Source: Mycolicibacterium austroafricanum (GTDB taxonomy: Bacteria > Actinomycetota > Actinomycetes > Mycobacteriales > Mycobacteriaceae). Taken from it: DNA of 64,000 nucleotides. Below the pieces are notes generated by a model. That model was given only the letters and a program-made list of their open reading frames with translations. It was not told where the DNA came from and searched no databases. Positions 26,635-36,478 of this stretch are shown here, piece after piece; the first letter of the stretch is position 1; each line of letters begins with the position of its first letter. Both the position numbers and the translations under genes were made by a program. Where the stretch lies: the NCBI RefSeq assembly GCF_000612725.1, contig NZ_HG964454.1, positions 618,026-682,025 on the forward strand, in the 5' to 3' direction.

Positions 26635-27330
26635 TCAGGATTCGATGATGCGGGCCACGAAGGGCTGCAGTCCGGACATTCGCACCGGACTGACGGTCAC
26701 CTTGCCCGCACTGCCCGAGGACTCCAGCATCTTGCCGCCGCCGAGGTAGATCGCGACGTGCTGGCTGCCACCGGGTCCCCAGAACAGAAGATCGCCACGT
26801 TTGGCCTGCTGGACCGGGACCTTGCGGCCGGTGTTGTACTGATCGCCCGAGTACTTCGGGATCAACACGCCCACACCGGCATACGAGAACTGGGTGAATC
26901 CCGAGCAGTCGTAGCCGACGGTGTTGGCCCCGGAGTCGATGCCGCGGCTGGGACCGTTGGGTTTGCCGCCGCCCCAGGAATACGGGGTACCGATCTGGGT
27001 GCCGCCGCGGCGGATCGCGTACTCGATCGCCGCCGGGCCGCGCACCACACCGGGAGCGACCCCGGCGGGCGCATCCTTGGGGGCGAGCCCGATGGTCTGC
27101 AGAAACTTGCGGCCCAGATCCATCGTGACCTGGGTGGCCTGTGCGGTCGCGGCCAGCGACGCGTTGGCGATCGCCAACGGGTCACCGGGTGCGCCCGCAC
27201 TGATCAGTTTGGGCAGGGTCGGATCCCACTGCCCGCTTTCCGGTTGGGCCGAGGCCGGTGCGACGGCCCCTGCCAGCAGGGCGGCAGCGGTGACGAGCGC
27301 GATGACGAAGCGACGCAGGGCGATCACCAC
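26635..27330 (-). CDS. ripB: NlpC/P60 peptidoglycan endopeptidase RipB
   Basis: Secreted D-glutamyl-meso-DAP endopeptidase that cuts peptidoglycan stem peptides. The 231-aa product has a Sec signal peptide (residues 1-28, ending APASAQ), a short linker with VTMDLGRKFLQTIGL, and an NlpC/P60 domain with the catalytic Cys in GYDCSGFTQ, His in SQHVAIY and the third residue near GGKMLES. Unlike RipA it has no N-terminal coiled coil. It overlaps the ripA stop by 7 bp at its GTG start. Confidence 0.94.
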   Translation of the reverse strand: MVIALRRFVIALVTAAALLAGAVAPASAQPESGQWDPTLPKLISAGAPGDPLAIANASLAATAQATQVTMDLGRKFLQTIGLAPKDAPAGVAPGVVRGPAAIEYAIRRGGTQIGTPYSWGGGKPNGPSRGIDSGANTVGYDCSGFTQFSYAGVGVLIPKYSGDQYNTGRKVPVQQAKRGDLLFWGPGGSQHVAIYLGGGKMLESSGSAGKVTVSPVRMSGLQPFVARIIES

Positions 27331-28769
27331 TCGATCATTCGGGTCACGAACGGGGTCATCCCGCTGGTGCGCACCGGCGAGATCTTGACGACCGAACCCG
27401 TGTACGGGGCCTCCAGCATCTGCCCGTCACCGAGATACATCGCGACGTGCTGGCTGGCGTTGGGCCCGTAGAAGATCATGTCGCCGCGTCGCATCTGTGA
27501 CGACGGCACCTTGCGGCCGGCGTTGTACTGCGAGCCCGAATAGTGGTCGAGCTTGATGCCGACACCGGCGAACATGTAGAGCATCAGCCCCGAGCAGTCG
27601 AATCCGACTGTGCCCGCGCCCTGGTCGATTCCGCGGCTCGGACCCGAGGCGTTGCCGCCGCCCCAGGAGTAGGGCACACCCATCTGGGACATGCCACGCT
27701 TGATCACGTACTCGGTGGCCTGCCTGCCGTACAGCGTCGGGATCGCACCGTTGGTGATTCCGGTCGGCGTCGGCAGCAGCCCGATGCTCTGCAGGAACTT
27801 GCGCCCCATGTTCTGGGTGATCTCGATCGACGTGGTGATGATCTTCAGAACCGCGTTGATGATCTGGACGGGATCGCCGCTGACGAACGCGCTCGGAATC
27901 TGCGGCAGCGTCATGTCCCATGCGGTTTCGCGGTTGCCGGTTGCGGGGTCGACGTCCCAGTTCGGGCTCGCGCCTCCCGGCGCGGGCGCCGCAGACGATC
28001 CCGGCGCGGGCGTGGTCGCCCCCGTCGGTGCGGCGGCGGGAGCGCCGCCCGTGGGCGCCGCCGGCGTCCGCGCCTCCTGCAGTTTGGCCTGGGCCCGGGC
28101 GCGCTCTGCGGTCAGCCGGTCCAGTTCGACCTGCTGGGCCTTGAATGTCTGCTGCGCGTTCGTCAGCGCGGACACCGCGTCCTGCTGGCTGGTTTCGGCG
28201 GCCTTGACCGCATCGTCGGCCTGCTTCTTGGCCAGCCGCGCAGCCGACTCCCGGTTGACCTGCTCGGTGCGCGCACGCTGCAGATCAGCCATCACCTTCT
28301 GCGAGCTGATCGCCAGCGCCTGCCCGGTGGCGGCGGTGTTCAGGATGTCCGTCGGATCCGTGGCGGTCAGGTATGAACTCGACGGTCCGCTGACGTACAT
28401 GGAGGCGGCAAAGGTGTCGAACCGGTCCTGCGCGGCGGCGATGGCCGCGTTGGCGTCCTTGACGCGCTGCGCGCTGGCGTCGACTTCGAGCTGAGCGGCA
28501 GCGGCGTCGTCGCGCGCGGTCTGCACGTCCAGGATCGCCTTGTTGACGCTCTCCTGCTGCATCTGGATCTGCGCGCCGAGGTCCTGGAGTTGCTGGTTGA
28601 TGTCGGCGACATCGGTCACCAGCCGGGCCATGCCGTCTGCCTGTGCAGGCTGCGCCAGTGCCAGATTCGGCGCCAGGTTGGGCACCGTCATCACCATGCC
28701 AATGGCCAGCGATGCCGCGCACAGCCGCGAAGCGGAGGCGCTGCCAACGGGGCGTCTCATTCGACTCAA
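27324..28769 (-). CDS. ripA: NlpC/P60 peptidoglycan endopeptidase RipA
   Basis: Secreted septal peptidoglycan hydrolase needed for daughter cell separation. The 481-aa product has a signal peptide (about 1-40), a long coiled-coil domain (ITDVADINQQL-like heptads to about residue 240) that keeps the zymogen inactive, a Pro/Ala/Thr-rich hinge (PAAPTGGAPAAAPTGATTP), and the catalytic domain with Cys in GFDCSGLML, His in SQHVAMY and a third residue near GQMLEAP. The hinge is where activating proteolysis by MarP occurs in M. tuberculosis. It is followed by ripB. Confidence 0.95.
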   Translation of the reverse strand: MSRMRRPVGSASASRLCAASLAIGMVMTVPNLAPNLALAQPAQADGMARLVTDVADINQQLQDLGAQIQMQQESVNKAILDVQTARDDAAAAQLEVDASAQRVKDANAAIAAAQDRFDTFAASMYVSGPSSSYLTATDPTDILNTAATGQALAISSQKVMADLQRARTEQVNRESAARLAKKQADDAVKAAETSQQDAVSALTNAQQTFKAQQVELDRLTAERARAQAKLQEARTPAAPTGGAPAAAPTGATTPAPGSSAAPAPGGASPNWDVDPATGNRETAWDMTLPQIPSAFVSGDPVQIINAVLKIITTSIEITQNMGRKFLQSIGLLPTPTGITNGAIPTLYGRQATEYVIKRGMSQMGVPYSWGGGNASGPSRGIDQGAGTVGFDCSGLMLYMFAGVGIKLDHYSGSQYNAGRKVPSSQMRRGDMIFYGPNASQHVAMYLGDGQMLEAPYTGSVVKISPVRTSGMTPFVTRMIEW

Positions 28770-28905
28770 GTCTCCTCAGGCTCCACGCGTACGTGACGGC
28801 ACAGGGTCCGGCACCCAAGCTCAGAAGTCACATGGAGAACAACTGCAACATCAGGCACCGATTGCACCGTACGTCACATCTGACGCCAAAGAAACTTTAG
28901 TCACA

Positions 28906-28923
28906 AATTACAACAATGTAATT
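28906..28923. promoter_or_regulatory. AT-rich palindrome upstream of ripA
   Basis: AATTACA-ACAA-TGTAATT has perfect 7-bp arms and sits in the 209-bp gap between ripA and the Rv1476-type gene. Three GTCACA hexamers (around 28827, 28873 and 28900) lie nearby; MtrA, a known regulator of ripA in M. tuberculosis, recognises GTCACA-type repeats, so these are candidate sites. Base composition is sharply lower in GC than its surroundings. Confidence 0.45.
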
Positions 28924-28978
28924 GCGATTGGCGTTATCAAACAGTGATCTTTGAATTCGCCACGAATATTGCCAGCGG

Positions 28979-29566
28979 TCAATTACCGCTGGTGGCAGCA
29001 TCTTCGGATGCAGCCGACCGTTTGCCCCATTTCTGCAGCAATCGGGTGGCAACGACTGCCAATACGACCGCCGAAACGACAACAATGGAGAATGGCGTCC
29101 ACGGAAAGTGCGTGGTCGTCAACTCGCCGACGAAATTCTTCGAGGACAGCACGGGATCCCCCGTCTTGGCCAGATCCTCACCGGCCTCCAGGGTCACCCG
29201 GTCGAACTCGGGGCTGAAGGTGCCGGCAAACGACGGGCTCAAGGCCAGCACCGTGGCTCCCGGGTTGGCCTCCCCGACCTCGGTGGCGATGTCCCGAAGC
29301 GGCGTGTCGATCGGCGGGTTCGCGTCGATGACGACGATCTTGAGATCGATGCCCTGAACGCCTGCGTCCTCGACGACCTGCGTCAGTTGCGACACCGCCG
29401 CGGGATCGAGCCCTCTGGCGCTGACACCGGACTCGGCCACATCACTGCGCACGATGTCCATGCACAGGTCGGGCGCGCCGGGGAGTTGAGGGTCCACACC
29501 GACGGTGTGACACAACTCCGGCGGGATGTAGGTCGGCAGGAACGGCACGAAAAGCGGTCCGGTCAC
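28979..29566 (-). CDS. Membrane-anchored conserved protein (Rv1476 type)
   Basis: A 195-aa protein with a soluble extracytoplasmic-like domain (YIPPELCHTVGVDPQLPGAPDLCMDIVRSDVAESGVSARGLDP, then a VWA-like IDLKIVVIDANPP stretch) and one C-terminal membrane helix (FSIVVVSAVVLAVVATRLLQKWGKR) with a basic tail. It resembles the DUF6676 family; function unknown. I use GTG 29566: it has TACCGT 7 nt upstream, typical of a leaderless mycobacterial mRNA. The open frame runs 13 codons further. It is divergent from acn and upstream of ripA. Confidence 0.78.
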   Translation of the reverse strand: MTGPLFVPFLPTYIPPELCHTVGVDPQLPGAPDLCMDIVRSDVAESGVSARGLDPAAVSQLTQVVEDAGVQGIDLKIVVIDANPPIDTPLRDIATEVGEANPGATVLALSPSFAGTFSPEFDRVTLEAGEDLAKTGDPVLSSKNFVGELTTTHFPWTPFSIVVVSAVVLAVVATRLLQKWGKRSAASEDAATSGN

Positions 29567-29573
29567 AGGCAGC

Positions 29574-29579
29574 ACGGTA
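29574..29579 (-). promoter_or_regulatory. Candidate -10 element (leaderless) for the Rv1476-type gene
   Basis: TACCGT on the minus strand is followed by 7 nt and then the GTG start codon, the spacing expected if transcription begins at the start codon. Confidence 0.5.
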
Positions 29580-29693
29580 GCCGACGACACTCGCGCCACC
29601 CGCACGACACGGGCGCCGACGGAAGTGGGTACCCCTCACGGGTGGCGGCACGCCGACCCACCGACAAGACTGACACCCAGCCTGGTTTTCTTA

Positions 29694-29709
29694 CAGGACA
29701 AGCGTACCG
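29694..29709 (+). promoter_or_regulatory. Candidate AcnR operator upstream of acn
   Basis: CAGGACAAGCGTACCG fits the Corynebacterium AcnR consensus CAGnACnnncGTACTG with one mismatch. It lies about 63 bp upstream of the acn start, and an AcnR-like TetR gene directly follows acn. Confidence 0.6.
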
Positions 29710-29771
29710 TTAAGGTTACAACCGCCGCTGACACAGCCCGTCGCGGCGATGATCAGAATCCGGGAGTTGAT

Positions 29772-32636
29772 GTGAGCAGCAAGAATTCATCCCTGAACTC
29801 GTACGGGGCGAAGGACACGCTGAAGGTCGGAGACAACAGCTACGAGATCTACCGCCTCGACGCCGTCCCCGGTACCGAGAAGCTTCCCTACAGCCTCAAG
29901 GTTCTCGCCGAGAACCTCCTGCGCACCGAAGACGGCGCCAACATCACCAAAGACCACATCGAGGCGATCGCGAACTGGGATCCCGAGGCCGAACCGAGCA
30001 TCGAAATCCAGTTCACCCCTGCCCGCGTGCTGATGCAGGACTTCACCGGCGTGCCGTGCATCGTCGACCTGGCCACCATGCGTGAGGCCGTCGCGGCCCT
30101 GGGTGGCGATCCGGCGAAGGTCAACCCGCTGTCGCCGGCCGAGATGGTGATCGACCACTCGGTGATCCTGGACGTGTTCGGCAGGGCCGACGCGTTCGAA
30201 CGCAACGTCGAACTCGAATACGAACGCAACGGCGAGCGTTACCAGTTCCTGCGCTGGGGCCAGGGCGCGTTCGACGACTTCAAGGTCGTCCCCCCCGGCA
30301 CCGGCATCGTGCACCAGGTGAACATCGAGTACCTGGCGCGGGTCGTGATGGTGCGCGATCGGGCGGGCGAAGCTGGGGAGGGTGACAGCATCAGCGTGGC
30401 TTACCCCGACACCTGCGTGGGCACCGACAGCCACACCACGATGGAGAACGGCCTGGGCGTGCTGGGTTGGGGCGTCGGCGGCATCGAGGCCGAGGCGGCC
30501 ATGTTGGGTCAGCCGGTGTCGATGCTGATCCCGCGCGTCGTCGGCTTCAAGCTGACGGGCGAGATCAAGCCGGGCGTGACCGCCACCGACGTGGTGCTGA
30601 CCGTCACCGACATGCTCCGCAAGCACGGCGTGGTCGGCAAGTTCGTCGAGTTCTACGGCAACGGTGTGGCCGAGGTGCCGCTGGCCAACCGCGCCACGCT
30701 GGGCAACATGAGCCCCGAATTCGGTTCCACCGCAGCGATGTTCCCGATCGACGAGGAGACCATCAACTACCTGCGGTTGACCGGTCGCACCGACGAGCAG
30801 CTCGCGCTGGTCGAGGCCTACGCCAAGGAACAGGGCATGTGGCACGACCCGGCCAAGGAGCCGGTCTTCTCCGAGTACCTCGAACTCGACCTGTCCACGG
30901 TGGTGCCGTCGATCGCGGGACCGAAGCGCCCGCAGGACCGCATCGAGCTCACCGACGCCAAGAACGCGTTCCGCAAGGACATCCACAACTATGTGGAGGA
31001 GAACCACCCGACGCCGGAGACGAAGCTGGACGAGGCCGTCGAGGAATCGTTCCCGGCCAGCGACTCGGTGTCGCTGTCCTTCGCCGACGACGGCGCCGTC
31101 GACGCCCGACCGTCGGCCGCCAACGGTGCAACGGGCCGGCCGAGCAAGCCGGTGACGGTGAAATCCGCCGAGCGCGGCGAGTTCGTGCTCGACCACGGCG
31201 CCGTCGTGGTCGCCGGCATCACCTCCTGCACCAACACCTCCAACCCGTCGGTGATGCTGGGCGCCGCGCTGCTGGCCAAGAAGGCCGTCGAGAAGGGGTT
31301 GAGCACCAAGCCGTGGGTCAAGACCAACATGGCGCCCGGGTCCCAGGTCGTCACCGACTACTACAACAAGGCCGGGCTGTGGCCGTACCTGGAGAAGCTG
31401 GGCTACTACCTCGGCGGCTACGGATGCACGACGTGCATCGGCAACACCGGCCCGCTGCCCGACGAGATCTCGGCGGCCATCAACGACAACGACCTGTCGG
31501 TGACCGCGGTGCTGTCCGGTAACCGCAACTTCGAGGGCCGTATCTCCCCCGACGTCAAGATGAACTACCTGGCGTCGCCGCCGCTGGTGATCGCCTACGG
31601 TCTGGCCGGCACCATGGACTTCGACTTCGAGGCCGACCCGCTGGGGCAGGACGGCGACGGCAACGACGTGTTCCTCAAGGACATCTGGCCGTCGGCTGCC
31701 GAGATCCAGGAGACCATTACGTCCTCGATCAACCGGGAGATGTTCGCCGACTCCTACGCCGACGTGTTCAAGGGTGACGAGCGGTGGCGCTCGCTGCCCA
31801 CCCCGGAGGGCAACACCTTCGAGTGGGACGAGGACTCCACCTACGTCCGCAAGGCGCCGTACTTCGACGGCATGCCGGCCGAGCCGGAGCCGGTCAAGGA
31901 CATCAAGGGAGCCAGAGTGCTTGCCCTGCTCGGTGATTCGGTCACCACCGACCACATCTCGCCGGCGGGCAGCATCAAGAAGGGCACCCCCGCGGCGCAG
32001 TACCTCGAAGAGCACGGCGTGGAGCCGAAGGACTTCAACTCGCTGGGGTCGCGGCGCGGCAATCACGAGGTCATGATCCGCGGCACGTTCGCCAACATCC
32101 GGCTGCGCAACCAGCTGCTCGACGACGTCTCGGGCGGCTACACCCGTGACTTCACCCAGGATGGCGGGCCGCAGGCGTTCATCTACGACGCGGCGCAGAA
32201 CTACGCCAAGGAGGGCATCCCGCTGGTGGTGCTCGGCGGCAAGGAGTACGGGTCGGGGTCCTCGCGTGACTGGGCGGCCAAGGGCACCACGCTGCTCGGC
32301 GTGCGCGCGGTGATCACCGAGTCGTTCGAGCGCATCCACCGCTCCAACCTGATCGGCATGGGCGTCATTCCGCTGCAGTTCCCGAAGGGTGAATCCGCGG
32401 CGTCGCTGAAGCTCGACGGCACCGAGACCTTCGACATCGAAGGCATCGAGGCGCTCAACGAGGGCAAGACGCCGAAGACGGTCAAGGTGACTGCCAAGAA
32501 GATTGCCGAAGACGGCACAGTGTCTTCAGCGGTCGAGTTCGACGCGGTGGTGCGCATCGACACCCCCGGCGAGGCGGACTACTACCGCAACGGCGGCATC
32601 CTGCAGTACGTGTTGCGCAACATGCTGAAGTCCTGA
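29772..32636 (+). CDS. acn: Aconitate hydratase (aconitase A)
   Basis: TCA-cycle enzyme that isomerises citrate to isocitrate; the apo form of this type also binds RNA in other bacteria. The 954-aa product has the [4Fe-4S] cysteines in TSCTNTSNP and GYGCTTCIGNTGPLP, substrate motifs (GTDSHTTMENGLGVLGWGVGG, GSGSSRDWAAKGT) and the swivelling C-terminal domain. A Pro/Asp-rich linker near residues 415-460 (TPETKLDEAVEESFPASDSV) is typical of actinobacterial AcnA. I start it at GTG 29772; the frame extends upstream through the operator. The regulator gene follows immediately. Confidence 0.97.
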   Translation: MSSKNSSLNSYGAKDTLKVGDNSYEIYRLDAVPGTEKLPYSLKVLAENLLRTEDGANITKDHIEAIANWDPEAEPSIEIQFTPARVLMQDFTGVPCIVDLATMREAVAALGGDPAKVNPLSPAEMVIDHSVILDVFGRADAFERNVELEYERNGERYQFLRWGQGAFDDFKVVPPGTGIVHQVNIEYLARVVMVRDRAGEAGEGDSISVAYPDTCVGTDSHTTMENGLGVLGWGVGGIEAEAAMLGQPVSMLIPRVVGFKLTGEIKPGVTATDVVLTVTDMLRKHGVVGKFVEFYGNGVAEVPLANRATLGNMSPEFGSTAAMFPIDEETINYLRLTGRTDEQLALVEAYAKEQGMWHDPAKEPVFSEYLELDLSTVVPSIAGPKRPQDRIELTDAKNAFRKDIHNYVEENHPTPETKLDEAVEESFPASDSVSLSFADDGAVDARPSAANGATGRPSKPVTVKSAERGEFVLDHGAVVVAGITSCTNTSNPSVMLGAALLAKKAVEKGLSTKPWVKTNMAPGSQVVTDYYNKAGLWPYLEKLGYYLGGYGCTTCIGNTGPLPDEISAAINDNDLSVTAVLSGNRNFEGRISPDVKMNYLASPPLVIAYGLAGTMDFDFEADPLGQDGDGNDVFLKDIWPSAAEIQETITSSINREMFADSYADVFKGDERWRSLPTPEGNTFEWDEDSTYVRKAPYFDGMPAEPEPVKDIKGARVLALLGDSVTTDHISPAGSIKKGTPAAQYLEEHGVEPKDFNSLGSRRGNHEVMIRGTFANIRLRNQLLDDVSGGYTRDFTQDGGPQAFIYDAAQNYAKEGIPLVVLGGKEYGSGSSRDWAAKGTTLLGVRAVITESFERIHRSNLIGMGVIPLQFPKGESAASLKLDGTETFDIEGIEALNEGKTPKTVKVTAKKIAEDGTVSSAVEFDAVVRIDTPGEADYYRNGGILQYVLRNMLKS

Positions 32637-32640
32637 TGAC

Positions 32641-33204
32641 ATGCCTCGGGTGACCGACGATCATCTGGCGGCGCGTCGCCGCCAGATCCTCGACGGTGCC
32701 CGGCGATGCTTCGCCGAGTACGGCTACGACCGGGCCACGGTCCGCCGTCTGGAGCAGACGATCGGGCTCTCGCGCGGCGCGATATTCCACCACTTCCGCG
32801 ACAAGGACACGCTGTTCTTCGAACTGGCGCGTGAGGACGCGGAGCGGATGGCCGATGTCGCGGCGCGCGAGGGCTTGATCCAGGTGATGCGCGACATGCT
32901 GGCCGCACCGGATCAGTTCGACTGGCTGGCCACCCGGCTGGAGATCGCACGCAAACTGCGCAACGATCCGGCCTTCAGCCGCGGCTGGGCGGAGCGGTCG
33001 GCGGAGCTGTCGGCGGCCACCACGGAGCGGCTGCGCCGCCAGAAGCGGGCCGGGCGTCTACGTGACGATGTCCCCGGAGATGTCCTGCGCACCTACCTCG
33101 AGTTGGTCCTCGACGGCTTGGTGGCACGGCTGGCCTCCGGAGACGATCCGGAAAAGCTGGGCGCCGTACTGGATCTGGTGGAAGCCTCGGTACGCCAGCA
33201 GTGA
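32641..33204 (+). CDS. acnR: TetR-family repressor AcnR
   Basis: A 187-aa TetR regulator. The N-terminal HTH (RRRQILDGARRCFAEYGYDRATVRRLEQTIGLSRGAIFHHFRDKDTLF) is well conserved, followed by a helical ligand domain. In Corynebacterium AcnR represses acn and responds to citrate and isocitrate; the same position right after acn (Rv1474c in M. tuberculosis) and the operator-like site in front of acn make the same role likely here. Only four bases separate it from acn. Confidence 0.88.
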   Translation: MPRVTDDHLAARRRQILDGARRCFAEYGYDRATVRRLEQTIGLSRGAIFHHFRDKDTLFFELAREDAERMADVAAREGLIQVMRDMLAAPDQFDWLATRLEIARKLRNDPAFSRGWAERSAELSAATTERLRRQKRAGRLRDDVPGDVLRTYLELVLDGLVARLASGDDPEKLGAVLDLVEASVRQQ

Positions 33205-33205
33205 G

Positions 33206-33400
33206 CTAGCTGGCTCGGCGGCCGCGGTGGTTGGGCCCGCCGCGGCTGCGCATCGGGGTGCCTGATTCGCGCAGCATGCTGTGGATGGAGCCATAGGAAT
33301 GGCCGGTGGTCGCCACCAACGACCGGATGCTGGCGCCACGCTCGTAGGCGCTGCGCAACTCGGTCATCAGCTGGTCCTTTGACTTGCCGTTCTTCTTCAC
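33206..33400 (-). CDS. Tiny helix-turn-helix protein (Rv1473A type)
   Basis: A 64-aa basic protein with a HTH of the homeodomain-like/resolvase kind: DQLMTELRSAYERGASIRSLVATTGHSYGSIHSMLRESG, ending in a basic tail (RSRGGPNHRGRRAS). It probably binds DNA; targets are unknown. I start it at GTG 33400, which has GGGAGGG 8 nt upstream; starts at 33427 and 33445 are also in frame. It converges with acnR and follows the ABC-F gene. Confidence 0.75.
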   Translation of the reverse strand: MKKNGKSKDQLMTELRSAYERGASIRSLVATTGHSYGSIHSMLRESGTPMRSRGGPNHRGRRAS

Positions 33401-33486
33401 CTTCGAGGCCCTCCCGCTGCCGTCCACGGATGTGCCGCATCGCATACCCAGCCGGGTGGCGATTGACACCGCGGGGCGGCGAATTC

Positions 33487-35115
<1,629 letters not shown>

Positions 35116-35232
35116 GCTGATGCTCCTGGTGAGATAGGCATGGCAGGGCTGTACCGGTACCCATGCCGGGGTTGGCATCCCAAGGCTAGTGGTAGCCACT
35201 GGCCTGATGCCAATCGATTAGCCGGCCGACGG

Positions 35233-36063
35233 CTACTTGTCGTCGGTGAAACTCGGAGGACGCTTCTCCTTGCGGGCCGCCACGGCCTCCTCGAAATTGC
35301 TTGTCAACAGCCGGATGTAGAGCTGGCCGAGGCCCTCGGCCTGCATGTGGGCCTCGAGTGATCCGGCATCCAGACCGGTCCACAGTGTGCGCTTGGTCAA
35401 CTCGGTACCCGGCCGGGAGAACCCCGCGATGCGTTCGGCGATGTCGTAGCAGGTCGGCAGCAGGTCCTCGGCGGGCACCCGGCGCGACACCAGCCCGATG
35501 CGTTCGGCCTCGTCGGCGTCGACGTCGCGGCCGGTCAGCATGATCTCGAAGGCGCGTGAGGCACCGATGGCGCGCGGAAGCAGATAGCTCAGGCCCAGCT
35601 CACTTGCCGTCAGCCCGTTGTTGATACCCGCGGCGCGGAAGTACGCATCGCTGCCGGCAACGCGGATGTCGGCGGCCAGCGCCAGACACAGGCCTCCGCC
35701 GATCGCGGCCCCGTTGACCGCCGCGATGACCGGTTGGTGCAGCTTGCGCAACGCCAGGATCACGTCGTCGAGCACTTCCATCGACCGCAGGCCGAAGGTC
35801 GGCCGGGTCAGGCCGGCCACGTGCGGCACGGACCCCGCCGACTTGTGGTCGGCGCCGGACGAAAAACCGGCACCGGCGCCGGTGAGCACCACGACGCGGA
35901 CGTCGTTGTCATAGGTGATCTCGTCGAGTGCGGTCTTGAGCGGCACCATGACGTCGAACGCCATCGAGTTCATCCGCTCGGGGCGGTTCAACGTCACCAG
36001 CGCGACGTGGGGCCGCGGATGTTCCACCAGGACGAAGCCGTCACCATCGGTCACGGCATGCAC
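35233..36063 (-). CDS. echA12: Enoyl-CoA hydratase EchA12
   Basis: Crotonase-fold enzyme of 276 aa. The oxyanion-hole stretches are FSSGADHKSA near residue 70 and NGAAIGGGLCLALAADIRVA near residues 117-136; the conserved catalytic acid position lies in the following GINNGLTASELGLSYLLPRAIG. Likely acts in beta-oxidation or a related acyl-CoA pathway, substrate unknown. The sequence closely recalls EchA12 (Rv1472) of M. tuberculosis. It lies just downstream of thioredoxin. Confidence 0.9.
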   Translation of the reverse strand: MHAVTDGDGFVLVEHPRPHVALVTLNRPERMNSMAFDVMVPLKTALDEITYDNDVRVVVLTGAGAGFSSGADHKSAGSVPHVAGLTRPTFGLRSMEVLDDVILALRKLHQPVIAAVNGAAIGGGLCLALAADIRVAGSDAYFRAAGINNGLTASELGLSYLLPRAIGASRAFEIMLTGRDVDADEAERIGLVSRRVPAEDLLPTCYDIAERIAGFSRPGTELTKRTLWTGLDAGSLEAHMQAEGLGQLYIRLLTSNFEEAVAARKEKRPPSFTDDK

Positions 36064-36078
36064 ACTAGCGCGAGGCGA

Positions 36079-36441
36079 TCAGCCCTGGCCGTTGTCCTGC
36101 GCGGCGATGGCCGCGTCGATGTCGAAGTCCTTGACCTGCTGGATGAGGTCCTCCAGGGCGGCGGGCGGCAGGGCGCCGGCCTGATTGAACACCAGCTTGC
36201 CCTTCTTGAACGCCATCAGCGTCGGGATGGAGCGGATGTCGGCCGCCGCGGCGAGCTGCTGCTCCGCTTCGGTGTCGACCTTCGCGTAGACGACGTCGGG
36301 GTGCTTCTCCGACGAGGCCGCGAAGGTGGGGGCGAACGCCTTGCACGGCCCGCACCACGACGCCCAGAAGTCCACCAGGACGATGTCGTTGTCATTGATG
36401 GTGTCGTTGAACTCTTGTGCGGTGATGTCTCGGGTTGCCAC
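36079..36441 (-). CDS. trxB1: Thioredoxin
   Basis: Dithiol-disulfide oxidoreductase of 120 aa, slightly longer than E. coli TrxA. The redox motif WCGPC has Cys30 and Cys33, preceded by VLVDFWAS, and the cis-proline loop IRSIPTLMAFKKGK is present. Cytosolic, no signal peptide. The name follows its position next to echA12 (Rv1471 in M. tuberculosis). Confidence 0.92.
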   Translation of the reverse strand: MATRDITAQEFNDTINDNDIVLVDFWASWCGPCKAFAPTFAASSEKHPDVVYAKVDTEAEQQLAAAADIRSIPTLMAFKKGKLVFNQAGALPPAALEDLIQQVKDFDIDAAIAAQDNGQG

Positions 36442-36478
36442 GTGATCCTCAACGTTTCTGTCGGCTGGTGTGTTCCCT

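Noticed and set aside
28770..28978. Possible c-di-AMP riboswitch in front of ripA
   Set aside because: The conserved ydaO-type motifs are not visible; only short hexamers and one palindrome are.
29787..32339. 850-codon minus-strand frame opposite acn
   Set aside because: Shadow of aconitase in a high-GC codon-biased gene.
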